Positions 16,676 through 26,661 are shown, counted from the stretch's first letter. The stretch is DNA of 50,100 nt from a bacterium (GCA_028689495.1 JAQTWB010000017.1:1-50100), one strand, 5' to 3'. A program made the numbers and translations. The notes: a model not told the origin generated them from the sequence alone.

Positions 16676-17757
16676 TTACCGCTGCGGGGATATTCAGGTC
16701 TGTTGTCAGGATAATGCTCCTGCCTTTTGTTCCGGTTTATGGCGCTGTTGTTGCCTTGCGCAATAAAGCTTTCGATCTCGGGCTGTTTAAAACTTATCAA
16801 TCGTCTTTACCTGTAGTCAGCGTGGGGAATTTTACGGTTGGTGGCAGTGGCAAAACACCGTTTGTCCGCTATCTGGCTCAATATTACCTCAATCGCGGAG
16901 TCAAGCCGGTTATCCTCAGTCGCGGTTATGGAGGGTCGTGCAGAGGCCCTTACCTGGTTCAGGAAAATGATTCGGCAGATATTGTCGGTGATGAGCCGTT
17001 GATGCAGAAGCGATTTTTTGGTTCGCAGGTGTCGGTGGTGATTGCCAGGCGTCGGGTTGCGGGAGCGAAGTTCATCGAGGAGCATTCTCTTGGTGGTCTG
17101 ATTATTCTCGACGACGGTTTCCAGCACCGCTGGCTGGCAAGAGATCTGAATATTCTGCTTCTTGGCCAGGAGCTTGTGAATGGTGAGACCATTGCTGCCG
17201 CTGAGCGGTTGCTACCCGTGGGGCGTTTGCGCGAGAGCGTTGCGTCCGCATTAAGGCGTGCTGATGCACTGGTTGTAGTGCGACGCGTTACTGGTAAAGA
17301 TACTGGTGAAGATTTTGGCAAAGGTAGCCGCCTTGAGGTCGTCCCTGGTATGGCTTCTTCAAATTTGTTGTCAGGGGAGTTTCGTTTGTATCCTCTACAG
17401 ATAAAAAATATTTTCACAGCAGCAGAGATCCCGCTCGAAGAGATGCAGGAGACTTTCTCCGAAGGGGTAGTGGCTTTTTCCGGGATCGCCAAGCCAGAGA
17501 GCTTCTTCGCAATGCTCAAAGCTCTTGGGCTGAAGCATGTTGATACTGTTGCCTTTCCCGATCATCACCTCTTTACGGTGGAGGAGCTGGCTGAATTGGA
17601 GAGTCGGCAATTACCGCTGATTTGCACGGAGAAAGACGCGGTAAAAGTGACGTCCGTAGACGGTTGTAATGGTTCGAATATTTATTATTTGGGTTTGAAT
17701 GCTGATTTTTCTGCGAATACGAGCTTTTTCGAGGCTCTTACCATTACAAGGGGTTAG
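16672..17757 (+). CDS. lpxK: tetraacyldisaccharide 4'-kinase
   Basis: 361 residues from the ATG at 16672, which overlaps the waaA stop; an ATG six bases earlier is an alternative. LpxK phosphorylates the 4' position of the lipid A disaccharide. After an N-terminal hydrophobic segment comes the P-loop SVGNFTVGGSGKTPFV near residue 55, then VILSRGYGG, VGDEPLM, ILDDGFQHRWLARDLN and the LPVGRLRES motif. The C-terminal half (FSGIAKPESFFAMLKALGL, FPDHHLF, CTEKDAVK) is also typical. It is the last gene of the operon. Confidence 0.94.
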   Translation: MITAAGIFRSVVRIMLLPFVPVYGAVVALRNKAFDLGLFKTYQSSLPVVSVGNFTVGGSGKTPFVRYLAQYYLNRGVKPVILSRGYGGSCRGPYLVQENDSADIVGDEPLMQKRFFGSQVSVVIARRRVAGAKFIEEHSLGGLIILDDGFQHRWLARDLNILLLGQELVNGETIAAAERLLPVGRLRESVASALRRADALVVVRRVTGKDTGEDFGKGSRLEVVPGMASSNLLSGEFRLYPLQIKNIFTAAEIPLEEMQETFSEGVVAFSGIAKPESFFAMLKALGLKHVDTVAFPDHHLFTVEELAELESRQLPLICTEKDAVKVTSVDGCNGSNIYYLGLNADFSANTSFFEALTITRG

Positions 17758-17998
17758 CTACCTATCGCCTCAGTTAATCGACGTAACTCACTGAGAATAT
17801 AAATATTATGCAGCCCATTTTATTTGTAATTTGTGCATATTTCACGTTGACTTTATCCGCGGCCTGCCATATTAGGCGGTAGTCTGCCATGGGTCTGGAG
17901 CTTACTCCGGCTGGGAATTAGCTATTCTTCGCTTGCCTCGGATTATTGGAGACTGTTGTAGTATTCGACTTATGCATAAGAAAATCAGGAGCAATAAA

Positions 17999-18706
17999 AT
18001 GTCGAGATTAGTAAAAACACTTGTTGCGGTAGCAACAGTATTTGCGTTCGTTGCGAGCGCATCTGCTGCACCTACTGTAATTAAATTCGGCCTGGGTGAT
18101 ACCGGTCCGGATCTTGTTCACTTTGGCAGTTCATTCGAAACTTTGAGTGACGGCAATCTTGCCACTACAGGTGATCAGGATACAAACGTTGATTATGTGG
18201 GACCACTTGGTTTCCTTGCAGACCTGGCTAACGCTTCTTTCTCACTCGATGCAGTGACTTTGAGCGGATTGGCTAACGTTCTGGGCGGCGGATTTTTTGC
18301 TCAAGCCACAACTGGAGGAGCTTTCTCCTTTTTTGGTCCAGCAAATGAGCTTCTGCTTTCTGGAACAATCGGCAACGGAACACTGTCAGGCGTAATCGGT
18401 AGTTCAGTTGGTAGCTGGCTCAGTGCTTCAGTCACATTTGTTGGCGGAATCATTGCACCATATCTTGATGCGAACAGCGGAGCGATTTCAATCTCTCTGA
18501 CTGACGTTGAAAGCAATGGCGTCTCTGGTTTCTCGGTAGGTGGTTGTGGCCAAGGGCAGTTTGGTGAAGTTTGTACTTTGGACAACTTCACTGCTGACGC
18601 TACTGGCAACATTGAAGGTGCTGCTGTACCAGAACCCGCTACAATGGGTCTTCTGGGACTTGGCCTTCTTGGTGCAGGTGCCGCTCGCAGACGCAAGTCC
18701 GCATAA
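17999..18706 (+). CDS. PEP-CTERM sorting-domain protein
   Basis: 235 residues from the ATG at 17999, with CAGGAG upstream and a signal peptide directly after (MSRLVKTLVAVATVFAFV, cleavage near SASAA-PT). The middle is low in charge and rich in Gly/Ser/Phe, as in secreted matrix-like proteins. The C-terminus reads VPEPATMGLLGLGLLGAGAA and then RRRKSA: the PEP motif, a membrane helix and a basic tail recognised by exosortase. The function of the mature part is unknown. It is a single gene with a clear terminator. Two cysteines in GGCGQGQFGEVC may pair. Confidence 0.85.
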   Translation: MSRLVKTLVAVATVFAFVASASAAPTVIKFGLGDTGPDLVHFGSSFETLSDGNLATTGDQDTNVDYVGPLGFLADLANASFSLDAVTLSGLANVLGGGFFAQATTGGAFSFFGPANELLLSGTIGNGTLSGVIGSSVGSWLSASVTFVGGIIAPYLDANSGAISISLTDVESNGVSGFSVGGCGQGQFGEVCTLDNFTADATGNIEGAAVPEPATMGLLGLGLLGAGAARRRKSA

Positions 18707-18734
18707 GTCTCGGATTTAATATCTGAGCAAAGGA

Positions 18735-18761
18735 GGGCCGGTTTATCCGGCCCTTTTTTTT
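18735..18761 (+). terminator. intrinsic terminator of the PEP-CTERM gene
   Basis: GGGCCGG and CCGGCCC form a 7-bp GC stem around TTTAT, followed by eight T. This is a strong Rho-independent terminator. Confidence 0.9.
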
Positions 18762-18780
18762 GCCTGGAGCTAGGTTTTTT

Positions 18781-18853
18781 TGGGAACCAGGTTACTCCGA
18801 ATTTACTAGGCCAAGTCCAAGTCCAGGTTCCAACTCTGAGTAACCTGGTTCCA
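18781..18853. repeat. inverted pair of REP tips
   Basis: TGGGAACCAGGTTACTC (18781-18797) faces GAGTAACCTGGTTCCA (18838-18853) with 40 bases between. These are the same tips as in the dispersed family, in the CAGG rather than CGGG variant. Confidence 0.8.
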
Positions 18854-18858
18854 GGATC

Positions 18859-19635
18859 TCAACCATTCAACAGAATCCCAAACAACCTTCTGGCATTGGC
18901 GCTGGTTACCTCGGCAACTTCCTCGACACTGATGTCGCGTAATTCCGCCAGCTTTTCCGCAATTAATCTTACATGAGCAGGTTCGCTGTCTTTGCCGCGA
19001 AAGGGGACGGGCGCCATATAGGGGCAGTCGGTCTCCAGCATAATGTTCTCCAGCGGCACGGTGGCTGCAACCTTGGCCAGAGATGTGGCGTTCTTGAATG
19101 TCAGCACACCGGTGAAGGAAATGATGAAGTTGATGTCCGCCAGTTCGCGCGCGGTTTCTACGGAGCCGCCATAGCAGTGAACAACGCCGCCTACATCTTG
19201 GGCATTCTCTTCCTTGAGGATGCGCAGTGTGTCGGCAGTTGCATCACGAGTGTGAATGATTAGCGGTTTTTTTACTGCACGAGCAGTGCGGATTGAGTTG
19301 CGAAATAGCACTTCCTGGTTTTTGAAGTCTGACCATTCGCGGAAATAATCGAGGCCAGTTTCGCCGACGGCAACTACTTTGGGGTGGGAGAGAAGCGATT
19401 CGAACATCTCGAGGTCGCAAAATTTGTCGGCATCGTGCGGATGAATTCCGACCGATGCGTAAATGGCAGAATAATTACCGGCTAGTCTGACAGCGTCTTT
19501 TGCTCCCTGGTCAGCGCTGATTGCCCCGACGCAGAGAAATTTTGTCACCCCTTGCAGTCGGGCGCGGTTCATCATCTCCTCGACTATATTGTCGGGGTTG
19601 AGAGTGAGGTGGCAATGAGTGTCGATTAGGTTCAT
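18859..19635 (-). CDS. tatD: TatD-family metal-dependent DNase
   Basis: 258 residues, the usual length. It starts MNLIDTHCHL (metal-binding HxH). Other family motifs are VGIHPHDA, VAVGETGLDYFRE, IIHTRDA, GVVHCYGGS, ENIMLETDCPYMAPVP and a RRLF end. TatD proteins are TIM-barrel hydrolases with DNase/exonuclease activity using two metal ions. It lies two bases after the stand-alone MetRS C-terminal domain gene and is surely co-transcribed with it. tatD next to metG is common in many bacteria. Confidence 0.93.
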   Translation of the reverse strand: MNLIDTHCHLTLNPDNIVEEMMNRARLQGVTKFLCVGAISADQGAKDAVRLAGNYSAIYASVGIHPHDADKFCDLEMFESLLSHPKVVAVGETGLDYFREWSDFKNQEVLFRNSIRTARAVKKPLIIHTRDATADTLRILKEENAQDVGGVVHCYGGSVETARELADINFIISFTGVLTFKNATSLAKVAATVPLENIMLETDCPYMAPVPFRGKDSEPAHVRLIAEKLAELRDISVEEVAEVTSANARRLFGILLNG

Positions 19636-19637
19636 CT

Positions 19638-20072
19638 TTACGAGATTCTTCCTCCCGGGGGAATGTCACTGCCAGGGGTGACGAGCTGTAGCAGTCCGGT
19701 CAGATCGTCAGATGCGGCCAGCAGCATCCCATGGCTTTCGTGGCCCATCAGTTTTGCCGGCTTCAGGTTGACGACCACCGCAACTTTACGCCCGATGAGA
19801 TTTTCTGCTTCATAATGTTTGGCAATTCCGGCAACGATTTGTCGCGGTCCGCTGTCCTCTCCAACATCAACTGACAGTTTCATCAGTTTGTTGGACTTGG
19901 CGATTTTTTCTGCGGCGAGTATCTGGCCGACGCGCAGTTTAACTTTAAGGAACTGTTCAAAATCAATCAGCGAGTCTTCTTTTACTGGGACCTGCTGAGC
20001 TTCGTCAGTTGCTGGTTCTGCCACTGCTGTAATTGTTGCTGTGGTTGCTGAGGCTGTTGATTCTTCTTCCAT
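19638..20072 (-). CDS. stand-alone methionyl-tRNA synthetase C-terminal tRNA-binding domain
   Basis: 144 residues. After an acidic, Ala/Thr-rich leader of about 38 residues comes an OB-fold: DFEQFLKVKLRVGQILAAE, then KLMKLSVDVGE, RQIVAGIAKHYEAENLIGRKVAVVVNLKPAKLMGHESHGMLLAA in outline. This is the EMAP-II/CsaA-like domain that ends long bacterial MetRS proteins and helps bind tRNA and dimerise. The MetRS gene lies divergently 208 bases away and lacks this domain, so the enzyme probably works as a two-part complex. A CsaA-like chaperone role is an alternative. Confidence 0.85.
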   Translation of the reverse strand: MEEESTASATTATITAVAEPATDEAQQVPVKEDSLIDFEQFLKVKLRVGQILAAEKIAKSNKLMKLSVDVGEDSGPRQIVAGIAKHYEAENLIGRKVAVVVNLKPAKLMGHESHGMLLAASDDLTGLLQLVTPGSDIPPGGRIS

Positions 20073-20280
20073 GGTGTTATTTACGAGTTCGCTTGATTGT
20101 TATTCCGACCGGATAAGGAGTCTGCCCTGATTATCGTGCATAACTGTCAATCGCAAGTCGCCTAAGGGGAACAAATTTGTTATAGGCCTTTGTTGAACCC
20201 GCCAATGCTTTAAATTTTGTTTCATATTTCGCTTCAAATTGCCGGGGAAAGTTCTACTCAAAACATAGCAGGTGTAAATA

Positions 20281-22035
20281 GTGAGTAAACCTATTGGTAT
20301 CTTTGTTGCCTGGCCGTATGCGAACGGGCGACTTCATCTCGGTCATATCGCTGGAGCGTATTTGCCGGCTGATATTTTTGCCCGTTTCAATCGTTTATCA
20401 GGTAATCGTGTGTTGATGGTCTCTGGATCTGATGCCCACGGAACGCCAATTACCTTGAAAGCACGGGAGGAGAATTGCACTCCCTACGATGTGGTGGCTC
20501 GCTATCACGCCACGTTTCTCCAAGGCTGGAAAAATCTCGGCATTACCTTTGACCTGTTTACACACACACATACAGATAATCACATAAGTGTTGTGCAGGA
20601 CTTTTTTCGCACTCTTCATCAGCAGGATGATCTTGAAGTGCGTTCGTCTGAACAGTTCTACGATATTGAAGCCGGGATGTTTCTGCCCGATCGCTACGTG
20701 ACAGGGGAATGTCCGAAGTGTGGCAATCAGAGGGCCCGAGGCGATCAGTGTGAGCAGTGCGGAGCGACATTTGAAACGGCCGAACTGAAGAATCCGCGTT
20801 CGCTGATTTCTGATTCGACGCCGGAGCTGCGCGAGACTGAACATTATTTCTTCCGTATGGATAAATACGAAGCTGCGCTTCACGAATTTGTTGAAAAGCA
20901 GGAACACTGGCGTCCGCATGTGAAGAATTACACCATGGCGGCCCTGCGCGATGGATTAAAGAGCCGACCCATTACCCGCGACATCGACTGGGGTGTGCCG
21001 GTGCCGGTTGCTGGCTGGGAGAACAAGGTTATTTACGTCTGGTTCGATGCGGTGATTGGTTATTACAGCGCTGCGTTGGAGTGGGCGGAGATGGAGGAAG
21101 GCCGCTCGTCAGCTCCATGGTGGACTGAATCAGCAGGCCGTGGTTATTATTTTATCGGCAAGGACAACGTGCCTTTCCATTCGGTGATCTGGCCGATAGA
21201 GCTTCTGGCTTATGGTCACGGATTACAGCTTCCTTACGATGTGCCGGCAAATCAGTTCCTCAATATCGACGGTGAAAAGTTTTCGACAAGCCGTGGTCTT
21301 GCCGTCTGGCTGGATGATGTGCTGGAGCAGTTCGATCCCGACGCCGTGCGTTATTATTTGGCGTCGATTTTCCCCGAGTCGAAAGATTCGAATTTTACCT
21401 GGAAAGGCTTTGTTCAGCGCAACAACGGTGAACTTGTTGCTGCCTGGGGGAATCTTGTTAATCGCGTTCTTGGATTTGCCGTCAGTCGCTACGATTCTCA
21501 GGTTCCCGAGCCGGGTCTGTTGAGCGAGCGCGACGAAGCCCTGCTGAGTGACACGCAGGCGGTTTTTGCCAGAGTTACTACCGAGTATGAACTGGTCAAT
21601 CTTCGCGAGGCTTTGCGGTTGGCGTTTGAAGCGGTGCGCGAAGTCAATCGCTACCTCGATGAGAAAGCTCCCTGGCATGAATTCAAAACGGACCCCAAGG
21701 CCGCCGGCACGACAATCTATTGCGCTTTGCAGGCAATAGATACTTTGAAGATGGCTCTGGCGCCGGTGTTACCTTTTTCTTCACAGAAGATTCACGAATA
21801 CCTTGGTTATTCGGGTAGTCTCTGGGGCGAGCAGGAAATAGTCAGGCGTGATGCTGCTGTTCCTTATGACGTTCTTGTTTATCGACCCAGTATCGATGCA
21901 CTGAATGGAGATGCATCGGTCGGGCGCTCTATCTGGCAGGTAAGTGACCTGCCGTCAGGACAAACGTTGCTGAAACCGGCGCCTTTGTTCAAGTTGATAG
22001 ATGAGGAGGCGGTGCTCGCTCAAGCGGGGGAATAG
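20281..22035 (+). CDS. metG: methionyl-tRNA synthetase, catalytic part
   Basis: 584 residues with a GTG start at 20281. It charges tRNA-Met with methionine using ATP. The class I HIGH motif appears as HLGH in PYANGRLHLGHIAGAYLPAD. The zinc knuckle is CPKCGNQRARGDQCEQCG. The KMSKS loop reads KFSTSRG. The anticodon-binding helical part follows (ESKDSNFTWKGF, RNNGELVAAWGNLVNRVLGF). It ends without the C-terminal EMAP-II-like domain, which is encoded separately on the other strand. The divergent 208-base gap presumably holds both promoters. Confidence 0.95.
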   Translation: MSKPIGIFVAWPYANGRLHLGHIAGAYLPADIFARFNRLSGNRVLMVSGSDAHGTPITLKAREENCTPYDVVARYHATFLQGWKNLGITFDLFTHTHTDNHISVVQDFFRTLHQQDDLEVRSSEQFYDIEAGMFLPDRYVTGECPKCGNQRARGDQCEQCGATFETAELKNPRSLISDSTPELRETEHYFFRMDKYEAALHEFVEKQEHWRPHVKNYTMAALRDGLKSRPITRDIDWGVPVPVAGWENKVIYVWFDAVIGYYSAALEWAEMEEGRSSAPWWTESAGRGYYFIGKDNVPFHSVIWPIELLAYGHGLQLPYDVPANQFLNIDGEKFSTSRGLAVWLDDVLEQFDPDAVRYYLASIFPESKDSNFTWKGFVQRNNGELVAAWGNLVNRVLGFAVSRYDSQVPEPGLLSERDEALLSDTQAVFARVTTEYELVNLREALRLAFEAVREVNRYLDEKAPWHEFKTDPKAAGTTIYCALQAIDTLKMALAPVLPFSSQKIHEYLGYSGSLWGEQEIVRRDAAVPYDVLVYRPSIDALNGDASVGRSIWQVSDLPSGQTLLKPAPLFKLIDEEAVLAQAGE

Positions 22036-22079
22036 TTTTTCGAACTTGATGGCGGATTGTATAAAATCGTGGAGGTTTG

Positions 22080-25000
22080 ATGAGTATGAGTGAAGTAAAG
22101 AGAAAAATCGTTACACTGGATGGCAATGAAGCAGTAGCTCATGTCGCCTATAGAGTGAATGAAGTTATCGCCATTTACCCGATCACTCCGTCCTCGACGA
22201 TGGGCGAACTGGCCGACAGCTGGTCGGCAGAAAATGTGAAAAATATCTGGGGCTCGGTGCCGCAAGTCATCGAAATGCAAAGCGAAGGTGGAGCGGCTGG
22301 AGCTGTTCACGGGGCGTTGCAGGCTGGGGCGCTGACGACGACTTTCACGGCATCTCAGGGACTCCTCTTGATGATCCCAAACATGTATAAAATTGCCGGA
22401 GAGTTGACCAGCGCCGTAATTCACGTTGCAGCGCGGGCGCTTGCTGCTCAGGCGCTTTCGATTTTTGGTGATCACAGTGATGTGATGGCGGCGCGAGCAA
22501 CCGGTTTTGCCATGCTCTGCTCGAATAACGTGCAGGAAGCGATGGATATGGCGCTTGTCGCTCATGCGGCAACGCTTGATGCACGTATACCGTTTATTCA
22601 TTTTTTTGACGGTTTTCGCACATCGCACGAAGTGAGCAAGGTTGAGCTTCTTTCGGACGATGATATTCGCACGTTGATTGACGACAACCTCGTGCGTCAG
22701 CACCGGGAACGCGGCCTTAATCCGGATCGCCCTGTGATTCGCGGCACTGCGCAAAACCCTGATGTGTATTTTCAGGGACGCGAATCGGTTAATCCTTATT
22801 ATCTGGCCTGTCCTACTATTGTTCAGAATTGTATGGACAAGCTGGCGTCACTTGTTGGACGGCAATATCAGATTTACGAATACAGCGGACACCCTGAGGC
22901 CGAGCGCGTTATTATCACCATGGGCAGCAGTGCTGACACCGTGATTGAAACCGTGAATCGTCTCAATGGCTCTGGAGAAAAAGTTGGTGTGCTGAAAGTT
23001 CGTCTTTATCGGCCATTTTCAGCCGAGCATTTTCTTGCAGCTTTGCCGAAAAGCACTAGAGCGATTGCTGTTCTTGATCGTACCAAGGAACCGGGGTGTG
23101 TCGCCGAACCGCTTTATCTCGATGTTATTTCTTCGTTTAACGAAAAAGCCGCACGCGATCGTTTTCCATCTCAGCCGCTGATAGTTGGTGGGCGCTATGG
23201 TCTCTCCTCCAAGGAGTTTACTCCGGCGATGGTCAAGGCAGTATATGACAACCTCGCCCAGGATGTACCGCGCAATCACTTTACCGTTGGTATTAACGAC
23301 GATGTAACTCATACAAGTTTGCCGGTTTCAGGAAACTTTCACACATCGGACAAGGATGTGGTTGAAGCTCTTTTCTACGGTCTTGGTTCGGACGGCACGG
23401 TTGGTGCAAACAAGAACTCGATCAAGATTATCGGCGAAGAGACTGATAATTACGCTCAGGGTTACTTCGTCTACGATTCCAAGAAGACAGGTTCGCTGAC
23501 AATTTCTCACCTGCGTTTTGGTCCGAAGCCAATCAATTCACCGTATTTGATTACCGAGGCCAGTTTCATCGCCTGTCATCAGTTTCAGTTTCTCGATGCG
23601 ATTGATGTTTTGCGCTATGCGGCAGAGGGCGCAACTTTTTTGCTCAACAGCCCATTTCCCGCGGATATTATCTGGTCGCATCTACCTAAGAGCATGCAGG
23701 AGACAATCATCTCGCGCAAGATTCGCTTCTTTGTTGTCGATGGTTACGAAGTCGCCCGTATTGCCGGTATGGGTCGACGGGTGAACACGATTCTTCAAGC
23801 ATGTTTTTTCGCCATCAGTGGTGTCCTGCCGCGCGAAGATGCTATCGCCAAGATCAAATACGCGATTAACAAGACTTACGGCAAGCGCGGGGAAGCGGTT
23901 GTGCAAAAGAACTATGCCGCGGTCGATGCTGCTCTTGATTACATGTTTGAAGTCAAGGTGCCGGGTGTCGCCGACTCGACAAAGGATCTGTTACAGGCTT
24001 ATCCGGACAACGCACCGGAATTTTATCAGCGCTTTACCTCTCGCATCATAAGTCAGCACGGTGATGATTTGCCGGTGAGTGCAATGCCGGTTGATGGAAC
24101 CTATCCTGTGGCTACTTCCCAGTATGAAAAGCGCAATATCGCAATAGAAGTGCCGGTATGGGACAGTGAAGTCTGTATCCAGTGTGGAAAATGCGTGCTT
24201 GTTTGCCCTCATGCTGTCATTCGCGGCAAGGTTTACGATGGTGATGTCCTTTCCGCGGCTCCGGAGACTTTCAAGTCGACAGATGCTCGCTGGCGGGAAA
24301 TGAAGGACAAACGCTTTACTTTGCAAGTGGCGGTTGAAGACTGCACAGGCTGTGCACTTTGTGTCGACGTCTGTCCAGCGAAAAATAAGAGCAATGCTTC
24401 ACTTAAAGCGATCAACATGCAGGAGCAGTTGCCGATTCGTGAGAGCGAGCGTGAGAACTGGGACTTCTTCCTCAATATCCCGGAAAAAGAGCGTTACGAT
24501 TTGAATCTCAATGCGGTAAAGGACTTGCAGCTTATTCGTCCGCTCTTTGAGTTTTCGGGCGCTTGTGCCGGTTGTGGGGAGACTCCGTATCTGAAGCTGA
24601 TGAGTCAGCTTTTTGGTGACCGGGCGATAATTGCTAATGCTACTGGTTGTTCTTCGATTTACGGTGGCAACCTGCCGACGACTCCTTGGGCGGTAAATGC
24701 CGATGGTCGCGGTCCCGCCTGGGCGAACTCTCTCTTTGAAGATAACGCCGAGTTTGGTTTGGGAATGAGGCTTGCAGTAGACAAGCAGGAAGAATACGCC
24801 CGCGAGTTATTGCAGGCACTCTCTGGACATGTTGGCGAAGCGTTGGTTTCCGAGATTCTTGCGGCACCGCAAGCTACGGACAAGGAGATTGATGAGCAGC
24901 GGGTGAGAATTGTCGCCTTAAAAGGTAAGCTCGCGTCGTGCAGTGACAAACGGGCCAAGGATTTGTTGACCATCGCTGATATGCTTGTTGCCAAGTCGGT

Positions 25001-25661
25001 CTGGATTATTGGTGGTGATGGCTGGGCCTATGATATCGGTTACGGCGGCCTTGACCATGTGCTGGCTTGTGGAAGAAACGTAAATATCCTAGTGATGGAT
25101 ACCGAAGTTTATTCCAACACCGGCGGACAGAAATCAAAGTCGACACCTAAAGCGGCTGTGGCCAAGTTTGCTGTTGGCGGAAAATCGTTGCCGAAGAAGG
25201 ATCTTTCCCTGCTGGCAATGACCTACGGACATGTATACGTAGGGCATGTGGCTATGGGTAGCAATGAGGCTCACACAATCAAGGTGTTCCGTGAAGCTGA
25301 AGCGCATCAGGGACCATCGCTGATTATCGCTTATAGCCATTGTATTGCTCACGGCTATGACATGGTGCATGGCATGACTCAGCAGAAGCTGGCGGTGCAG
25401 TCGGGATACTGGCCGCTTTTCCGCTATAACCCTTCGTTGGCACTCGACGGCAAAAACCCGTTTATTCTCGATTCCAAAGCGCCGAGCACCAGTCTGAAAT
25501 CATTTGCTCATAACGAGGCGCGATTTACGATGCTTGCGCAAAGTCAGCCCGAGAGATCGGCTGAGCTTCTTGTTGAGGCGCAGAATGAAATTAACAGCCG
25601 CTGGAAGTATTATGAAGGGCTGGCAAATATCAATTACAGCGAGGAGAAAGGCGATGCCTGA
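22080..25661 (+). CDS. nifJ: pyruvate:ferredoxin (flavodoxin) oxidoreductase, single chain
   Basis: 1193 residues from the ATG at 22080; GGAGG lies at 22071-22075, and an in-frame ATG six bases later is possible. It oxidises pyruvate with CoA to acetyl-CoA, CO2 and reduced ferredoxin or flavodoxin. The order is the pyruvate/TPP domain (IAIYPITPSSTMGELAD), gamma-like region (YAQGYFVYDSKKTGSLT), two 4Fe-4S clusters (CIQCGKCVLVCPHA and CTGCALCVDVCPAK), a further cluster region (CAGCGETPYLKL) and the TPP-binding end (GGDGWAYDIGYGGLDHVL, DTEVYSNTGGQ). The length and order fit the fused NifJ type. The following gene overlaps by 8 bases. Confidence 0.96.
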   Translation: MSMSEVKRKIVTLDGNEAVAHVAYRVNEVIAIYPITPSSTMGELADSWSAENVKNIWGSVPQVIEMQSEGGAAGAVHGALQAGALTTTFTASQGLLLMIPNMYKIAGELTSAVIHVAARALAAQALSIFGDHSDVMAARATGFAMLCSNNVQEAMDMALVAHAATLDARIPFIHFFDGFRTSHEVSKVELLSDDDIRTLIDDNLVRQHRERGLNPDRPVIRGTAQNPDVYFQGRESVNPYYLACPTIVQNCMDKLASLVGRQYQIYEYSGHPEAERVIITMGSSADTVIETVNRLNGSGEKVGVLKVRLYRPFSAEHFLAALPKSTRAIAVLDRTKEPGCVAEPLYLDVISSFNEKAARDRFPSQPLIVGGRYGLSSKEFTPAMVKAVYDNLAQDVPRNHFTVGINDDVTHTSLPVSGNFHTSDKDVVEALFYGLGSDGTVGANKNSIKIIGEETDNYAQGYFVYDSKKTGSLTISHLRFGPKPINSPYLITEASFIACHQFQFLDAIDVLRYAAEGATFLLNSPFPADIIWSHLPKSMQETIISRKIRFFVVDGYEVARIAGMGRRVNTILQACFFAISGVLPREDAIAKIKYAINKTYGKRGEAVVQKNYAAVDAALDYMFEVKVPGVADSTKDLLQAYPDNAPEFYQRFTSRIISQHGDDLPVSAMPVDGTYPVATSQYEKRNIAIEVPVWDSEVCIQCGKCVLVCPHAVIRGKVYDGDVLSAAPETFKSTDARWREMKDKRFTLQVAVEDCTGCALCVDVCPAKNKSNASLKAINMQEQLPIRESERENWDFFLNIPEKERYDLNLNAVKDLQLIRPLFEFSGACAGCGETPYLKLMSQLFGDRAIIANATGCSSIYGGNLPTTPWAVNADGRGPAWANSLFEDNAEFGLGMRLAVDKQEEYARELLQALSGHVGEALVSEILAAPQATDKEIDEQRVRIVALKGKLASCSDKRAKDLLTIADMLVAKSVWIIGGDGWAYDIGYGGLDHVLACGRNVNILVMDTEVYSNTGGQKSKSTPKAAVAKFAVGGKSLPKKDLSLLAMTYGHVYVGHVAMGSNEAHTIKVFREAEAHQGPSLIIAYSHCIAHGYDMVHGMTQQKLAVQSGYWPLFRYNPSLALDGKNPFILDSKAPSTSLKSFAHNEARFTMLAQSQPERSAELLVEAQNEINSRWKYYEGLANINYSEEKGDA

Positions 25662-26661
25662 TTTAAGCACAAACTATCTCGGCTTGAGGCTGGAAAATCC
25701 GTTGGTTGTATCGCCGGGGCCACTTTGTGAGTCTCTCGATAACATCAGATTGATGGAGGACAATGGCGCGGGCGCGGTTGTTTTGCATTCATTGTTTGAG
25801 GAGCAGATAACTCGTATGAGCCTGACTCTCGATGCCGATCTCTCGCGTGGCGGAGAGAGCTTTGCCGAGTCGCTCAGCTATTTCCCCGAACTCGCCGATT
25901 ACAGGCTTGGACCTGATGCTTATCTAAGCCATTTGCAGCAAGCCAAGCAAGCGGTGAGCATTCCGGTTATTGGTAGTTTGAACGGTATCTCATCAGGTGG
26001 CTGGATTGATTACGCCAGGCAGATTGAGGAAGCTGGAGCTGATGCGCTCGAGTTGAACATTTATTTTCTGCCGACCGATCCGGAGATGGATGCTGCGGCC
26101 GTAGAGAATCAGCAGCTCACTTTGGTTCGTCAGGTTGTGGCCGCCGTGTCGATTCCGGTTGCTGTAAAAATCGGACCGTTTTTTAGTTCTCTGCCGAACA
26201 TCAGTCGCAAGTTCAAGGCTTCAGGGGCCAGTGGTCTCGTCTTGTTTAACCGTTTTTATCAGCCCGGTGTCGATATTAATCATCTCGATGTTGTGCCCAG
26301 TCTTCACTTGAGCACTTCTGACGAACTTGGTTTGCGGCTGCGCTGGGCGGCAATTCTTTCTTCGGTTGTTGATGTAGACTTGGCGATTACTGGCGGAGTT
26401 CATACCGGAGAGGATGTGCTGAAGTCGATGATGGCTGGCGGCAAGGTGGCGATGATGACCTCGGCGCTTTTAAAACGCGGCATCCCTCATCTGCGTAGCG
26501 TTTTGTCGTTCATTTCTGCCTGGATGGAGGAAAAAGAATACGAGTCCATTCGCCAGATGCAGGGCAGCATGAGTTTCAACAACGTTCCAAAACCTGCCGA
26601 ATACGTGCGGGCCAACTACATGAAGGTGCTGAGCAGTTATTCAGCTGCGGCGGATTTGTAA
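25654..26661 (+). CDS. dihydroorotate dehydrogenase-like flavoprotein coupled to nifJ
   Basis: 335 residues from the ATG at 25654, with GAGGAGAAAGG before it. It is a TIM-barrel related to class 1 dihydroorotate dehydrogenases: PDLSTNYLGLRLENPLVVS, GAGAVVLHSLFEEQ, IPVIGSLNGIS, ADALELNIYFLP, IPVAVKIGPFF, LVLFNRFYQPGVDI and ITGGVHTGEDVL. A homologue directly after nifJ is a recurring arrangement in anaerobes, usually annotated as 'dihydroorotate dehydrogenase-like protein'. True pyrimidine synthesis is uncertain. It may pass electrons to or from ferredoxin, but that is inference. Confidence 0.85.
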   Translation: MPDLSTNYLGLRLENPLVVSPGPLCESLDNIRLMEDNGAGAVVLHSLFEEQITRMSLTLDADLSRGGESFAESLSYFPELADYRLGPDAYLSHLQQAKQAVSIPVIGSLNGISSGGWIDYARQIEEAGADALELNIYFLPTDPEMDAAAVENQQLTLVRQVVAAVSIPVAVKIGPFFSSLPNISRKFKASGASGLVLFNRFYQPGVDINHLDVVPSLHLSTSDELGLRLRWAAILSSVVDVDLAITGGVHTGEDVLKSMMAGGKVAMMTSALLKRGIPHLRSVLSFISAWMEEKEYESIRQMQGSMSFNNVPKPAEYVRANYMKVLSSYSAAADL

